From positions 20,044,155-20,108,154 of the forward strand of contig CM055100.1 of assembly GCA_029204225.1 (NCBI GenBank): a stretch of 64,000 bases of DNA, given 5' to 3'. The translations under genes and the position numbers were made by a program. The notes under the pieces were generated by a model, which made no database searches, was not told the origin of the DNA, and was given only the letters and a program-made list of their open reading frames with translations. Source of the stretch: Diphasiastrum complanatum (Eukaryota; Streptophyta; Lycopodiopsida; Lycopodiales; Lycopodiaceae). The first letter of the stretch is position 1, and every line of letters begins with the position of its first letter. This document shows, piece after piece, positions 31,376 to 42,856 of this stretch.

Positions 31376-34300
31376 GGATAGTTTGGGACCTACTACTCCA
31401 TATGGTGAGTACTTACTGCAGTTTGGAGAGGCACATGAGCTAGCCATTTATAATGGCTTACCCTGCTGGCCACATTCAGACAGTTATACATGCCATCCCC
31501 ACAGTGGAGGACATAGTGTCGTTGACTATCTCATGGGGTCACCATCCTCTATACCCATCATCTATGATTTCCGAGTCTCCCCCACCACCCTTTCTGATCA
31601 TTCCTTCCTCTCCTTCGATATCGGTCACTTTCCCCCCACTCACCCACCTCCATTACCCACGCTTGCCCGATCACCCCGATACACATTTGACCCCACTTAC
31701 ATGCCACTATACCAGCAATCCTTGGCTTCACTTTTACATTCCTTCCCTCATAATAGTCCAGTCGACATCCAGGTTGCTTTTCTCACCACCTCTCTCCACA
31801 CTGCCGCTTCACTAACCTTCCCTACCAAACCCCATCTCAGTAACACTCGACGCAAACCTCACCCATTGCACCCTCCATGGTACGATACTGAGTGCCGTTC
31901 TCTTCATCAGCCAGTAACCTATTCACATAGCCATGCTCCACATTTACTTCAATCGTCCCGCCGCTCTTACCACCGTGTTTTCTGTCGTAAAAAGCGTGCC
32001 TATGATAATTCTGAAGGGAAACGTCTGGTTGACCTTCTTTTCAGTTCTTCTACGGGCGCTTTTTGGCGTGAGTTCATTCCCCGCTGTCCACCATCTCTCT
32101 TGGAAGATTTGGACTGCTTATGCCACTAGCTTGTATACCATCCCCACCGACTCACCTATCTCTATATCTCCACGACCATCTGAGTTCTCCTTCTTCACAT
32201 CTGATATGGTCCTTGCAGCCATTAAGAAGATGAAGTCCCATAAAGCCAGAGATATTGAAGACCTCAAGTCTGAACTCCTTTCCCATGCATCTGACTTACT
32301 CGCCCCCACCATAGCCACTCTTCTTAATTTTGCAGTTGTTTCTGGTTTCCCATTGTCCTGGTGCACTAACATTATCCACCCCATCCATAAGAATGGTGAC
32401 CCCATGGTTCCAAGTAATTACCGCACTATCATGATTGGGCATGTCTTGGCAAAGCTATATGGTACTATACTTCAGTCTGTTGTGAGTTCAGAGGCGGAGA
32501 CTAGGAGACTACATGCTATGGGTCAGGCAGGTTTTCGGGCCCATTACTCTACTACAAATCACATCTTCACATTACGGGCCTTGATTGAGGAGGTTGTTTA
32601 TATCCGAGGTTGTTTATTCCGTCGACATATGCAGTAGACTTGGAGCTCCCTCCACCTTCCCGCACTCGACTGAGCTATTACCAGACACACTTCCTCTCTT
32701 TGGATCCTTCTAGTTTGCCATTGTTGCTGCTCTATCTCTCACAACTCCTATCACACGGCCTGCGCTATCGTCTTGGGCAATTGCGCATTTCCTCTCATCA
32801 GCTTGCTAGTGAGGCCGGTCATGCATGGGATATCCCCCTGGAGCATCGTCTATGTCGCTTGTGCTTGTTGCACGAGGTGGAAGATGAATCCCATTTCCTC
32901 CTCAGATGTCCGTTGTATTATGAGATACAGGGGAAGTTTAATTGTCTCTTTTGCGATGGCCCGCACACAATTTGCAATTTTGTCTCCTATCCTGATGCTC
33001 GTTGCTTGGGACGTCTTGTTCGTGAATTGCTTACTCTCCGTCAGTCTCATCTGCCTGTACCAAATCACCTGGGGTTAGACTCCCAGCAGCTGCTTCTCAC
33101 TGGCTTCTTTCGAACTCGAGCACATGCCGATGACTCCGACGATGAGATTCCTATCCCTGTGCCACAGCGGAAAAAGCCCAGATGTAGTCGCCACTTGCCT
33201 CCACCAGGGACCACTACACTCCACTTCGCGGGCACTTCACACTTACTTTCGCTAATATGTACTTATTCTCCACCTGGCCCGGGTTGTGGGCATGGGTACT
33301 TTTTTTGTAGTTCTTTTGTTATATCTGGCCCAGGTGTGGGCTTATTTCACTTCTGCTTTGTTCTACTTTCATTCGTAGCTAGTTTATAGCATTTTACGGC
33401 CATGCCCTCCTATGGATGATGCTCCCGCTGTTGCTTGTACATATTTTCTTTTTGGTCTTGATGCACCCACGGGTGCCCAAAAGACATTAATAAAGCTTTC
33501 TTTCTTTCTTTCTCTTTTCAGGTTGAGTACAGTTATCCAAAGAGTGATGGGTCTTCCGGTTTCACGTTATCCACACAGAGCTTTTCTCTCTTTCCAAGAA
33601 TGTAGACAACATCTTCACATATTACTGTCCATTTTAGGTGGTATATGTGCTTGGGTGTTTTTTAGTGTTTTCCATCAATGCAAGGCAAAACTTTGTCAAG
33701 TCTTTTTGGGTTTGAAAAACCAAGAGGTTGGTAACTACACCCTCCTTGCAAACTATTCATTGTTACTACCATATCGTGAGCTTAGTTCCTAGAGTTAAAG
33801 CGTAGGAGGCAAGGGTAACAAGTATCTCAACATAAAATACTTCAACAAGAAAGGATAAGAACTTTCAACTTTATGAGCGTTTTTTTAATCACAGTGACAT
33901 TGCAATTCTCTTGTTGACCCAATATACACCATTGGTTGTTACTTAGCCATATTCAAGTATGCAATGACTTCTTTACATGGACATGCAAACTTATGAGCTA
34001 AAACCTACAATGAGATAGCATGGAACCATGATGCTAAAAGTTTCCATAGTACAACTTGAAGGAGTCTTATGTTTAGAGGTGATACTATCTTCTATTGTAA
34101 GACAACAACAAGAGGAAAAACTAATAGCTTTTTTGTGTGCCATTGGATCATTCTTATTTGCCCGTGCCTTACGTGACAGAATTAAGATGGTCTAAAGTTG
34201 AGTGGTAACATATTTGCATACAAATCGAAAGCCAAAACATTGCTTCGAGTCAAATGATAGAAAATCTCCATATATGCAATCTTAATAATAAAAAGAGGAT

Positions 34301-37300
34301 GGCTCTACCTTACAACTCCTCCAGCATCCCTACTTCCAAAAGCATCTACACTGTTCCCCAACATTCGGATATAGGCCACTGCTCCTAGTAATCCAACTCC
34401 GTAACTGCAAGCAACATGGTACACAACTTTTCTACCTAGATAAGAAGTTATTACAATGTCACAAAATGGTTGAAGAACAAAGATGCAAAATTAAGAGTCT
34501 AAACTTCACCTCATAAATAATTAACTTCTCGTTCGGCAAATTGTAGAAAGGATACACCAAGATGTGCAAAAAAGAAAAACTAGATGTGATTTCTCTTGAA
34601 ATGTGCATGAGGTTGAAGGTTAGAAGTAAGGCAAAATATAAGGAAAAAGCAAACATGCAACTATAAAATTGCCACCCATAACATCCTAGGAGCATAGAGC
34701 ATAAAGTTGGATACTTCTTAGCCTGCACCAATTTTTGACACAAAATTGGTTTTCCACTTGTAAAGGGTGAAAAATTGATAAAAAGTAAACAAAAATAATA
34801 AATCACCTGGCCACTATGTCTGGAGTATATATCACCCATGCACTGACAACTCCAACAGCTCCTATTGCCAGTGTAAATAATTGCAAGTTGCTCTTCAGCT
34901 GATATAATAAAGTAGACAAGGTTAATAAAGAGCACATCAATGAAGATATTAGAGCCATAAAATTTATTAAGTGTCATATTAAAGACTGTATTCGTAGCAA
35001 AAGTGCATTTGTATTCTCGGACAAGATCTTGAAAAAGCTTTTTAATAATGTGTTTGAAAACAAACATTTGTTTTATGCTAGGACATTTTAATCATGTTTC
35101 TTCAAACATAGTAAAGCCTACGACTTGTCCTGACTTTGAATTTATCATCTTTGTAGATTGTTTTCCTATTCATTATATGGTTGAAGTTGAGTCACTTGTA
35201 GAATCTACCTATCTGCTTTTATTTGACAAGTTTTAGCTTTGACACATTTTGAGCATATTTGGACTTGAATGAATATGTAATTTGACATTTTTCAAAGCTG
35301 TAAAAACTCTTAGGCAAAACATTCACAAAAAATAACAACACATTTTCCAAAGTTGTAAAACTCTTAGGCATTTATAGAACAATAGCAACATTCTTTGGGA
35401 CGACGTTTTTTGAAATGGAAATGGAAATTTGATACTATCGTTTCCAACATTTGAAAAACCTTTTCGTTTGCTGATTGTCAATGGTTGTTTGCAATTATAT
35501 TCAAGACACTCAACTATTCACTTGCAGATTGGTTAGGTAAGTTCAAATTCTTGTTTCAAAAACCTACGGTTGCGCACTCTAATTCCCCAACAATATCACT
35601 CAACACGATATCCAGATTTGTGAACTTTACAAAGAAGAGGGTCTCAATAAGATCTTATTGCAATGCTACCAAAAGCTAGCCACGGTAGGATGCAAGAAAA
35701 CGTGATGATCTAGCTTGAAGATAGTGATACGTCATCACCATAGGATTGTCCATGAAGATTGATGCACAACACAATCCATGGCATGATTATTGCATGCAAA
35801 ACATAAGATGCCCAATGCCACAAAGGAAACCAAAAGGTTTGTTCATACATTTTAAAAAAGACAATGTAACAAGAATGGAGATAGAAAGAAAGAAAGATTT
35901 TTTAATGTCTGTAAAATACCCTAAGGTATGTATATAAGACTACTAAGTACATCTCAAGTGTGGACACTAGTAGAACATCTATATAAGACACAATAGAGCA
36001 TAATAACAATAAAAAAGAGAATAACGCAACATTGAGTCCAATTTACTCTTTTATCCAGCAATTGTGTCCAATAAAAGTCTAATTTGGACCCCAACCAAAT
36101 TTTCTAGAGTGTGAACATAAGATTTGTAAATAGATCTTCAAAGATATGAATGAGTCCCCACCGAGAGACTCAGAGATGTGAAATGGAAAAGTCGGTTGAA
36201 CTCAATAGACATGTGATCTAAGATACAAAGATGTATGGTGTCCATACTCATATAGCTCTCTATATGATGCTAGAGCCAACAAAAAATATCTACTCAAAAC
36301 TATAACAATTGCCCCCAATTTCGTAACCCTCTATGTATAGCTGATTGTATGAAGATAGTCTCTATCTAAGTTGGAGGCACGACAATCTCAACAAAGATAA
36401 CCTGATATGGAATTGAGGGCTTGACACATATCATACAGCAAAGAAACCTATAGATGTGAGAAGCTGACACAGTTAGATACTCTGAGTCTTCTGCATCATG
36501 TCTAGACCAAGATGGACTTGCTATAGCCTACAACGAGCACTATTACATCTAGGAGAGTCACATGAACTATTCACTTGTAAGGGCCTGGGCAGGCGATTCA
36601 CCTTAGATGATTTTGTCTACCACCTACAAATTGTAGGACATGATCTGGTTACTATCTCATGGGGTCTCCTTCCTACATTCCATACAAATTTGACTTGTCC
36701 ATATCCCCCGTCATACTAGCAAATCACTCCCCTCTTTCATTTGGTTTGGGTGCAATTAGAGATCAATCATTGGTATCTACTCCGCCTTTACAACTTCCAT
36801 GATATACAATTTGCCTTTCATAGGTCCTCAAGGGTTTATCGAGATCACTGTAGTTGCTACTCAATTGCATGACCCTTGATGCTCCCTTGAACACACAAGC
36901 ATGCTTTTTAACCAAGCTTTTTATATAGCTGCTTCCTTGCTTTAGACATCTCACCATTTGGTTTCCCGTCATCATGGTGTATCAATGTTATCCATCGCTT
37001 TCAAAAATCTGGTGACCCCATGAAGATGGAAAACCATTGCACTATCATGATTGCACATATCATGGCCAAGACTACGAGACTATTTGGAGATTGTAGTAAG
37101 TCAAGAGGTATAGGGCTAGGCATCTACTTGCTATGGGCTCACATCTTTTTGGGGCATGTATAGAGGTAGCACAACATTAGAATGAGTGCATGTACTATTT
37201 TTATTGATTTTAGACAAGCTTTCGAATCTATTCCATGCCACATGCTTATTCAAAGGTTGTGAGAGCTACACTGCTAGTAGGCATATTGGCAGTCGTGGCA

Positions 37301-40300
37301 CCCTATCATAGGGTACTGGTGAGAGAATTTGAGGTCAAGATAAAGAAGACCTAGATTATGGTATTCTGTGGTAGACGAGATTCTTCACTAGATGGCCAAG
37401 CATTGGAAATTGTTAGGCTCCAGACATGGCCCTACTGATCAGGTGGGTCAAGTGACCACCATTGGAGATTCCCTAGGGTAGATAGGGGGATATCTCAATG
37501 GATTTTATTATTGGATTGCCTAGGATGCAAGCTACGTTTGGTTCCTTGATGGTAGTTGTGCACTGCTTGACTAAAATGGCTCATTTAATCCCAACTAATT
37601 AGAAGGTTATAGCTCCATAGGTGGCCGAGTGGTTTCTTCTGAATGTCATGAGATTTCATGGACTACCTAATTCCATTGTCTCAAACATGCACCCTAAGTT
37701 CATGAGAACTTTCTGGTCCATAGTGTTCTCTCGTCTAGGGATAGAGTTGAGGATGAGAAGCAGTGAGCATCCATAGACAGATCGGTAGAGGGTTAAGTAA
37801 GTTTTAGAGGACATGCTTGTATGTCAGTGAGGCACAAATTGATTGGGTAAAGTATGACCCTTGGTCGAGTTCTTGTATAATGACAAGAGACATGTGTCCA
37901 CTGGTATGAGTCCATTTGAGTTGAGTTATGGTTATCGACTGGTGTGTGTCCAGCTACTATAAGTATTCGCTAGAAGGTACCAAGCACCAATGAATTTTAA
38001 CTCAAATGCAGGGCAAGCTTGAAGTTGCAAGGCTAACCTTTCCAAGGCTTAGGCACAAGCAAAGAGTTATGCACACGAGCATCATACGTATAGGGAGTCA
38101 TTAAGAAAATTGGTGGGGTGGCCTATAAGTTACAGTCACCTCATGGATGTAAAGTACATCCAATTTTTCATGTAAATTGCTTAGAAAAGTGCCTACATCA
38201 AGGTGACAACCTTGAAAAAGGATGGGTGTCATTAAAGGAAAAAGAGGCCTCGGATTATGGGCTAACACGTATTCTAGATAGGATGGAGAAATGATTGAGA
38301 AATTGTACTTTCCAAGAGTATCTAGTTTTATGGTAAGGACTTTTGTTGTCTAATGCTACTTGAGAGAATCACTACAGGCTACATCAAGCATACCTTGAGT
38401 TTGTCATCGAGGATTGATGGGGGTGAAAATCTTAGGCCCCAATCGTGTCCCTATGGTACCTCAAAAGGACCAATGACCAGGTGGGTCATGTGATCGCTAG
38501 TTGTGAGGCACAACCCATGGCAAGTGAGTAGATGACTACCAACAACGGGCATGACTCACACCCAAGTCTAGGCACGTGACAATATTATATGTCCTTGGGT
38601 GTGCCATTGTAGGTGACCCTGTGAGGACACACACGACACCAATGGTGTGGCAAGGTGTGTAGGTCTGATGTTTGACCAAGTCGGGGCCAACGGGCAATGA
38701 TTAGTGTTAGTTGGCTAGAGGTCGGAGTGGACCAGAGGGCCACTAAGACACACTGCGTAAGTGTCACCTACTTCACACTTTGACAATCTAGACTACTATC
38801 CTGATTGTCAAATTTGATTGCCAGTATAATATTATCTCTTTTGGTTCTCCATGCCTTGGCCAAACACATTTTCTCAAGACCAAGAGTGATATTCAGAAAA
38901 CATCATGCATCCTATAAATCATCCTGGGATTTAGATAGATCTGACACCCTGATGTTAAGAGCTTTGTTTTCTCTTAACTTGTCCTCCAAAAGAGTAGCTG
39001 CAATCACTGCAGGTATGGGTTGCTTTGTGTTCATGGAACTTCCTGTCACCACCGCGGTCCGCTGCCAATGTTTTGTTTCCTCCTTGTGTTGTTCCAGTCT
39101 ACTCTCCAATACAAGGATTGGTTCGGATGTATCCATTGATGAGACACCTATATGGGATTGCTTGTGTCCCAATCAACTATGCAATTGAAGAGCTGCTATA
39201 GTGATTACGAAATCATTCTTGTGTCTAGAGTTTTTATCAGCTATGAGCCACCATTTTCAACGTTCAGACTGTGCACTCCACGAAACTTTTTCTCCACAGT
39301 TTGTTAACAAAGCTTTTCATCATCCTGCTGAAGACAGTTGATCTCAGAATCTACATTCAAAATGGTCCTGTATATGTCATATTTCAGTCTCTTAACTACT
39401 TTGGTGCACAGAAATACAGCTCCCGGAGCTTGAAATTTGTTTGCAGAACAAGTGAACGGGAAAATGGACATGTCCTATATGTAACAGCAAATGCCAAACA
39501 TTAGACTTACAATTTTATTCAACTAACTAGTACTCTCTTTCTTGGATGTTCTTCTTCTTCTTTACACTTTGATATATCAGTTAGTCTTATGTCTTGTTCT
39601 AAATATTCCACAAAGAGTACTCAAAAACTTTCTTGACAGATGACCATCTTCTGCTCATTCAATCCCCATGTTTTTCTAACAAGAAAATGCTCATTATCTT
39701 CAATGAATCATGGTTGCAATGCATAGAAGGTATGAAAAATGGAGAAAGTCAGAGAAAAGCCCACCTGCATATACCTTTGTTTTTGTTGAATAGGGTCTTC
39801 CTCAAGTCTAACAAAACTTCCTGGCACGGTAGCCTGTTCATAATTAGAAAGATGAGAGGTTTAATCTACTTGTCTTGGCTAAGTGAAGAGGTGAAGAACC
39901 ACTAAAAGATTAGAGAAAGGAACTTTCCTAGCTTCTACTTGTATAGTAACCTTATGTCACAGGATTACGTAAGATGTTTATAAGAAGACTGTGAACAAGA
40001 GTTACTAACTATGCCTCCAGACACTGCTTTCCGAGCACGCTCCCACTGAGCCTCTTCGCGACGTGTGGGTGCGAAGCGAAACCTTGACTTCTCAAAATCT
40101 GCCTTTTTCTGAAAGAGAGAATGCAGGGCAGGGTACTTTAAGCCAAAATCTCCAAAAGAGAAATGAAACATCTTTGGGTGAACAATGAACAAAGTAAAAG
40201 GGTTACTTAGAATTGTCAAAACTAGAATAGATTCAAGGCACATACTTAAATTATCTTAAGTTACAAAAAGGTTTACATCCAAAAAATTATTTCTAAGATT

Positions 40301-41429
40301 TGAAACAAGTAAGCTCTATCACCTTGCTGTTCAGCATCGCTGCTCTACGAGCAGTCTCCACCTGACGTTGTAGAGTGGCTTTTGATGGCTTCATAAGCTC
40401 CTGGCTCAAGTCAATATCCATGCTGAACATTGACCCACATAACAACCATAAATTAACGAAAAAATCTCCAGAGTCTGTATAAGGTGAAACACGGCATTGA
40501 AGCATTTGAATAAATGACTACAAAAGATCAATCGAAATCTCATCATCACTGACCTATCAAGAGAAATGGCCCGATTAAAGCTCAAGAAACCTGTTTCTGA
40601 ATCTGTTATCTGGTGACAGGCACATTAAAAGGTTATTTTCACGAGAACACGTCAAGAATTTATATAACTATCATTGAGGCCCTTTTTGTGTCTGATGCCA
40701 AAATCCAGTGTAGATTATTAGTTTCCTGAAAAATTAGCTCCCGAATAGGTAGATCAAAACACAAAATGCATCTCAAAATACCAATTTGCTAGGAATTTGG
40801 CCAATGAAAGTTGACTATCCTTCTGTACGTAGCAATTCACTGCTTTGCTCTTCTTGACTCAACAAAGTATCTCGGCTATGCATGAACATACCAATGCATA
40901 TTTTTTGCTAGCTCAACCACTCGTTACTGATTAGCACCTCCTTACACTATATCTATTTGAGTATTTAAGAAAATGCATCGCTTTCTCTCCAAGTATCTGT
41001 AGTAATATACTCATTGAAATGCAAAATTGAACAACTTTCATCCTGGCATTAAAACTTCATTGTATTTTCTATATTTCATGGGCCATAACAGATGCCACAT
41101 GTGTGTGACAAACCATTAATGCATCTATCTACACAAATGCAAGGGAAAGCCTTCTGGAAAACTTTGATGATGAATTGAATTGAATATTGGTGCAACCTTG
41201 GAGGTAGTAGCTGGTTCTTCGGCCAGAGATGAAGTCTTGTCCACATAAGGCTGCCAATTTTTGTTCCAAATATAGTCGCCAGAAGTAGTTAAAGGATCTG
41301 GTGCAGGTTGTCCATAGTACTGGCGAAGGCGAGTGTCCAAAGGAGGCCCTCCATACTCTCCAGGTCCATCCCCTCGCGACCATTGTGACCTCTTCCTCAG
41401 CTTTGGCGATGGAATGAGCTTTATGACAG

Positions 41430-41460
<31 letters not shown>

Positions 41461-41526
41461 AGGAAGAGAGGGGCTGGTGGCAGTCACCATAACCTGATTG
41501 GAACAAAGACAAATGCCGATCTTCAT
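29481..41526 (-). CDS. CGL160: CGL160-like chloroplast ATP synthase assembly factor (seven exons placed, gene incomplete)
   Basis: Exons on the - strand: 41526-41197, 40606-40551, 40422-40323, 40108-40010, 34898-34807, 34404-34309 and 29549-29481. All have AG/GT borders and matching phases. Known family: CGL160 is a thylakoid protein of plants with an AtpI-like membrane domain that helps assemble the chloroplast CF1Fo ATP synthase c-ring. Signatures seen in order: GDGPGEYGGPPLDTRLRQYY and DPLTTSGDYIWNKNW (exon 1), GFLSFNRAISLD (2), MDIDLSQELMKPSK (3), FRFAPTRREEAQWERARKA (4), a first membrane segment LFTLAIGAVGVVSAWVIYTP (5), SYGVGLLGAVAYIRMLGNSV (6) and GQPRLLVPVLLVMIYNRWNE (7). Start is ATG 41526 or 41490; the latter gives a Ser/Pro/Gln-rich leader. 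Not found: an exon between 4 and 5 (phase 0 on both sides) and the terminal exon. Introns of 5.1 and 4.8 kb contain LINE and gypsy remnants. No stop or frameshift lies in the exons seen. Confidence 0.88.
29960..31150 (-). mobile_element. Gypsy element C: LTR end, PBS and leader (in CGL160 intron)
   Basis: On the - strand the sequence runs LTR (about 31150-30823), ending GGGACTATCCTTAT... GTCCCTACAA, then TTTTGGAGTCGTTGCCAGAGA (PBS 30819-30802), then leader. The LTR end (CCAAGCACATGCAAAGCAATCAAG on +) aligns with element B at 44650-44675. The leader contains a 191-codon open frame (30544-29969) that is Lys/Ser/Leu-rich and matches nothing known. The PBS is diverged from the tRNA-Asp consensus. 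Limits are approximate. Confidence 0.55.
31339..33515 (+). mobile_element. LINE remnant 1 (endonuclease end, RT, C-terminal zinc finger)
   Basis: A (CT)n tract (31339-31372) is followed by the end of an AP-like endonuclease (AHELAIYNGLPCW, GHSVVDYLMGSPS, SDHSFLSFDI), then RT N-terminal blocks (MVLAAIKKMKSHKARDIEDL, HPIHKNGDPMVPSNYRTIMI, MGQAGFRAHYSTTNHIF). The RT core with the YADD box is deleted at about 32630. The C-terminal domain follows: LRYRLGQLRI, LEHRLCRLCLLHEVEDESHF, LLRCPLYYE, a CCHC-type finger found near the C-terminus of many LINE ORF2 proteins. Frames shift at about 32130 and 32640. It ends with AATAAAGC and (TTTC)n at 33489-33513. It lies antisense inside an intron of the CGL160-like gene. 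Confidence 0.85.
33516..34308. other. Intronic DNA of the CGL160-like gene, nothing recognised
   Basis: No coding motif or repeat that I can name between the LINE tail and exon 6. Confidence 0.5.
34905..36470. other. Intronic DNA of the CGL160-like gene, nothing recognised
   Basis: Contains a local duplication (TTTTCAAAGCTGTAAAAACTCTTAGGC near 35290 and a similar word near 35350). I looked here for the missing CGL160 exon without success. Confidence 0.45.
36490..37335 (+). mobile_element. LINE remnant 2 (same family as remnant 1)
   Basis: GESHELFTCKGLGRRF and VTISWGLLPTF align with the endonuclease end of remnant 1 at 31430-31550 in both DNA and protein, and CTATCTCATGGGGTC is shared exactly. 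Later blocks include DFRQAFESIPCHMLIQRL near 37208, an RT block that is missing from remnant 1. Stops and frameshifts are frequent. It is in the same orientation as remnant 1 and again antisense in a CGL160 intron. Confidence 0.75.
37380..38420 (+). pseudogene. Gypsy integrase remnant (in CGL160 intron)
   Basis: Readable with many stops: SMDFIIGLPRMQATFGSLMV, HCLTKMAHLIPT, AEWFLLNVMRFHGLP, IELRMRSSEHPQTD, VEFLYNDKRHVSTGMSPFEL and YGY, then a C-terminal KLVGW block. These are the integrase core motifs of Ty3/gypsy elements in order. Heavily decayed. A purine run GATTGATGGGGGTG at 38413-38426 is followed by LTR-like sequence. Confidence 0.8.
38427..38790 (+). mobile_element. Candidate 3' LTR of the gypsy integrase remnant
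   Basis: Begins CTTAGGCCCCAATCGTGTCCC right after a purine tract. The segment at 37412-37465 (GTTAGGCTCCAGACATGGCC ... CAGGTGGGTCAAGTGACCAC) resembles it, including GACCAGGTGGGTCATGTGA, so two partial LTR-like copies flank the integrase remnant. The 3' limit is uncertain. Confidence 0.45.
38912..39172 (-). other. Coiled-coil-like open frame in CGL160 intron
   Basis: An 86-codon frame with VLESRLEQHKEETKHWQRT and AATLLEDKLRENKALNIRVS, heptad-like spacing of Leu/Ile and many charged residues. It could be a captured gene fragment or an unrelated exon. I cannot assign it, and it does not resemble the missing CGL160 exon. Nothing recognised from 39173 to 40009. Confidence 0.25.
41431..41460 (-). 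repeat. (CAG)9CAA tract coding for ten Gln in CGL160 exon 1
   Basis: In the reading frame of the CGL160-like gene this gives ten consecutive glutamines, 7 residues after the ATG at 41490, within the presumed plastid-targeting leader. A pure CAG run is prone to length change. Confidence 0.9.
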
Positions 41527-41649
41527 TTGCTTCTCGCAACAATAATAAGAGAGAGTGAGTGAAGCAATGGCTGCTTTGGTTTAATGATAATTAAGAGTGG
41601 AATGGATGAATGAATAGAAGTACTAAGTGATGAGAGAGGAGATGTGAGA

Positions 41650-41664
41650 GAGATTATTTATGCC
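41650..41664 (-). promoter_or_regulatory. Possible TATA-like element of the CGL160-like gene
   Basis: The - strand reads GGCATAAATAATCTC about 125-160 bp upstream of the candidate ATGs, followed downstream by CT-rich sequence often seen in plant core promoters and 5' UTRs. Position is plausible, but a single AT-rich match is weak evidence. Confidence 0.25.
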
Positions 41665-42073
41665 ATTGCACACACTCTCTCTATATCTTTCAAGAGATAT
41701 AAAACATAGCATTTGTGCTAGGAGTGATATTGGACACATGGCATCATCCGGTTGGCTAGGAAGAGGCAGATTCTGAGTCATAGCAGAGGTTCTAAAATGT
41801 TTTTATTCTCCATCGTAGATCTGCAACTGCTATGTCTGATATTCGCCATCCAATGGTGGGCTACGTGTTGTAGCCACCCTCGTCGCTCCAGCGGCTCGGA
41901 GTGCTACAACAGGTAGTCCACCTCTGCATTGAGAATACCTAGTCCAATCCTTGCTTGCATGGCAATACCTACCTCTCAACTTCTTGCGCCCAAGAGAATG
42001 AAGAACTTTGAGGGATGCATTAATCCTAGCTAATGAGTATTTGAGCATGACAACTGTCCCAATTTGACAGGGC

Positions 42074-42640
42074 TCAAGAGTCAAGTACCAAAGCTTTGAC
42101 AATGATTTTTGTTGGAATAAATTGTGCCATTTTGGTAAGCCTGCCAACTACAACCCAAATGGTATCGTGACCCTTCCCATATTTGGGAAGTCCGACCACA
42201 AAATCCATAGAAATACTTTCCCACTTCTTGCTGGGAATTTTCAACGGATGCAATAGACCAACTGCTTTGAGTCTTGCCGCTTTGTTCACTTGGCATTGTT
42301 CACACTTTTGATTATAAGCCTCAACATGACCTTTCATTTTTGGCCAATAAAGTTCTCTTTTAACAAAGTCAAGTGCCCTCTGTATACCAGGGTGTCCCAC
42401 ACTGCGGCTATTGTGGCACTCATGCAGGATTTGGGCCCTAATGTCCGCGATATCTGGCACACAAACTTTTCCTCTACGGAAAAGTAAACCATTCCTAATG
42501 GAATATTCATCATGTATCTTCTCTTCGCGAGACTTCTTGGAATCCTGCTTTCCAAGATTATTTCTCACAATAGAGCTTCCTGCCAAGGCAAATTTAGATC
42601 TCAATTTACAGATAGATTTTTTTATGTCAATAAAGGCCTA
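42074..42640 (-). pseudogene. Gypsy integrase fragment (zinc-binding domain and start of core)
   Basis: A 176-codon open frame with NGLLFRRGKVCVPD, HECHNSRSVGHPGIQRALDF, REYWP-type ELYWPKMKGHVEAYNQKCEQ, CQVNKAARLKAVGLL and SISMDFVVGLPKYGKGHDTI. This is the HHCC finger, then the first Asp of the integrase core and RLTKMAQFIPTK. It resembles chromovirus integrases and is cut off before the second catalytic Asp, at about 42074. It sits about 550 bp upstream of the CGL160-like start. Confidence 0.88.
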
Positions 42641-42856
42641 AATAGTGTTTTTACTATTTTTGAAAAGTAGATAAGTGGATGAGGTCGAGTTTGGACCCAT
42701 TCTAATTGGCTAATCTTCATACATTACATCTAGACTAGAATTTCTAGGTCATTTGGTGAGATACCAAGAAATTATCATTTAGGGCAAGTTTAGGGCAATT
42801 GTCCAAATGACATTTTAGCAATTATAAATAGCAGTAGCAGTGTGGAGAACATACTT

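Noticed and set aside
39271-39504. 77-codon + strand ORF in a CGL160 intron
   Set aside because: No motif, and the - strand is open in part as well; not enough to call a gene.
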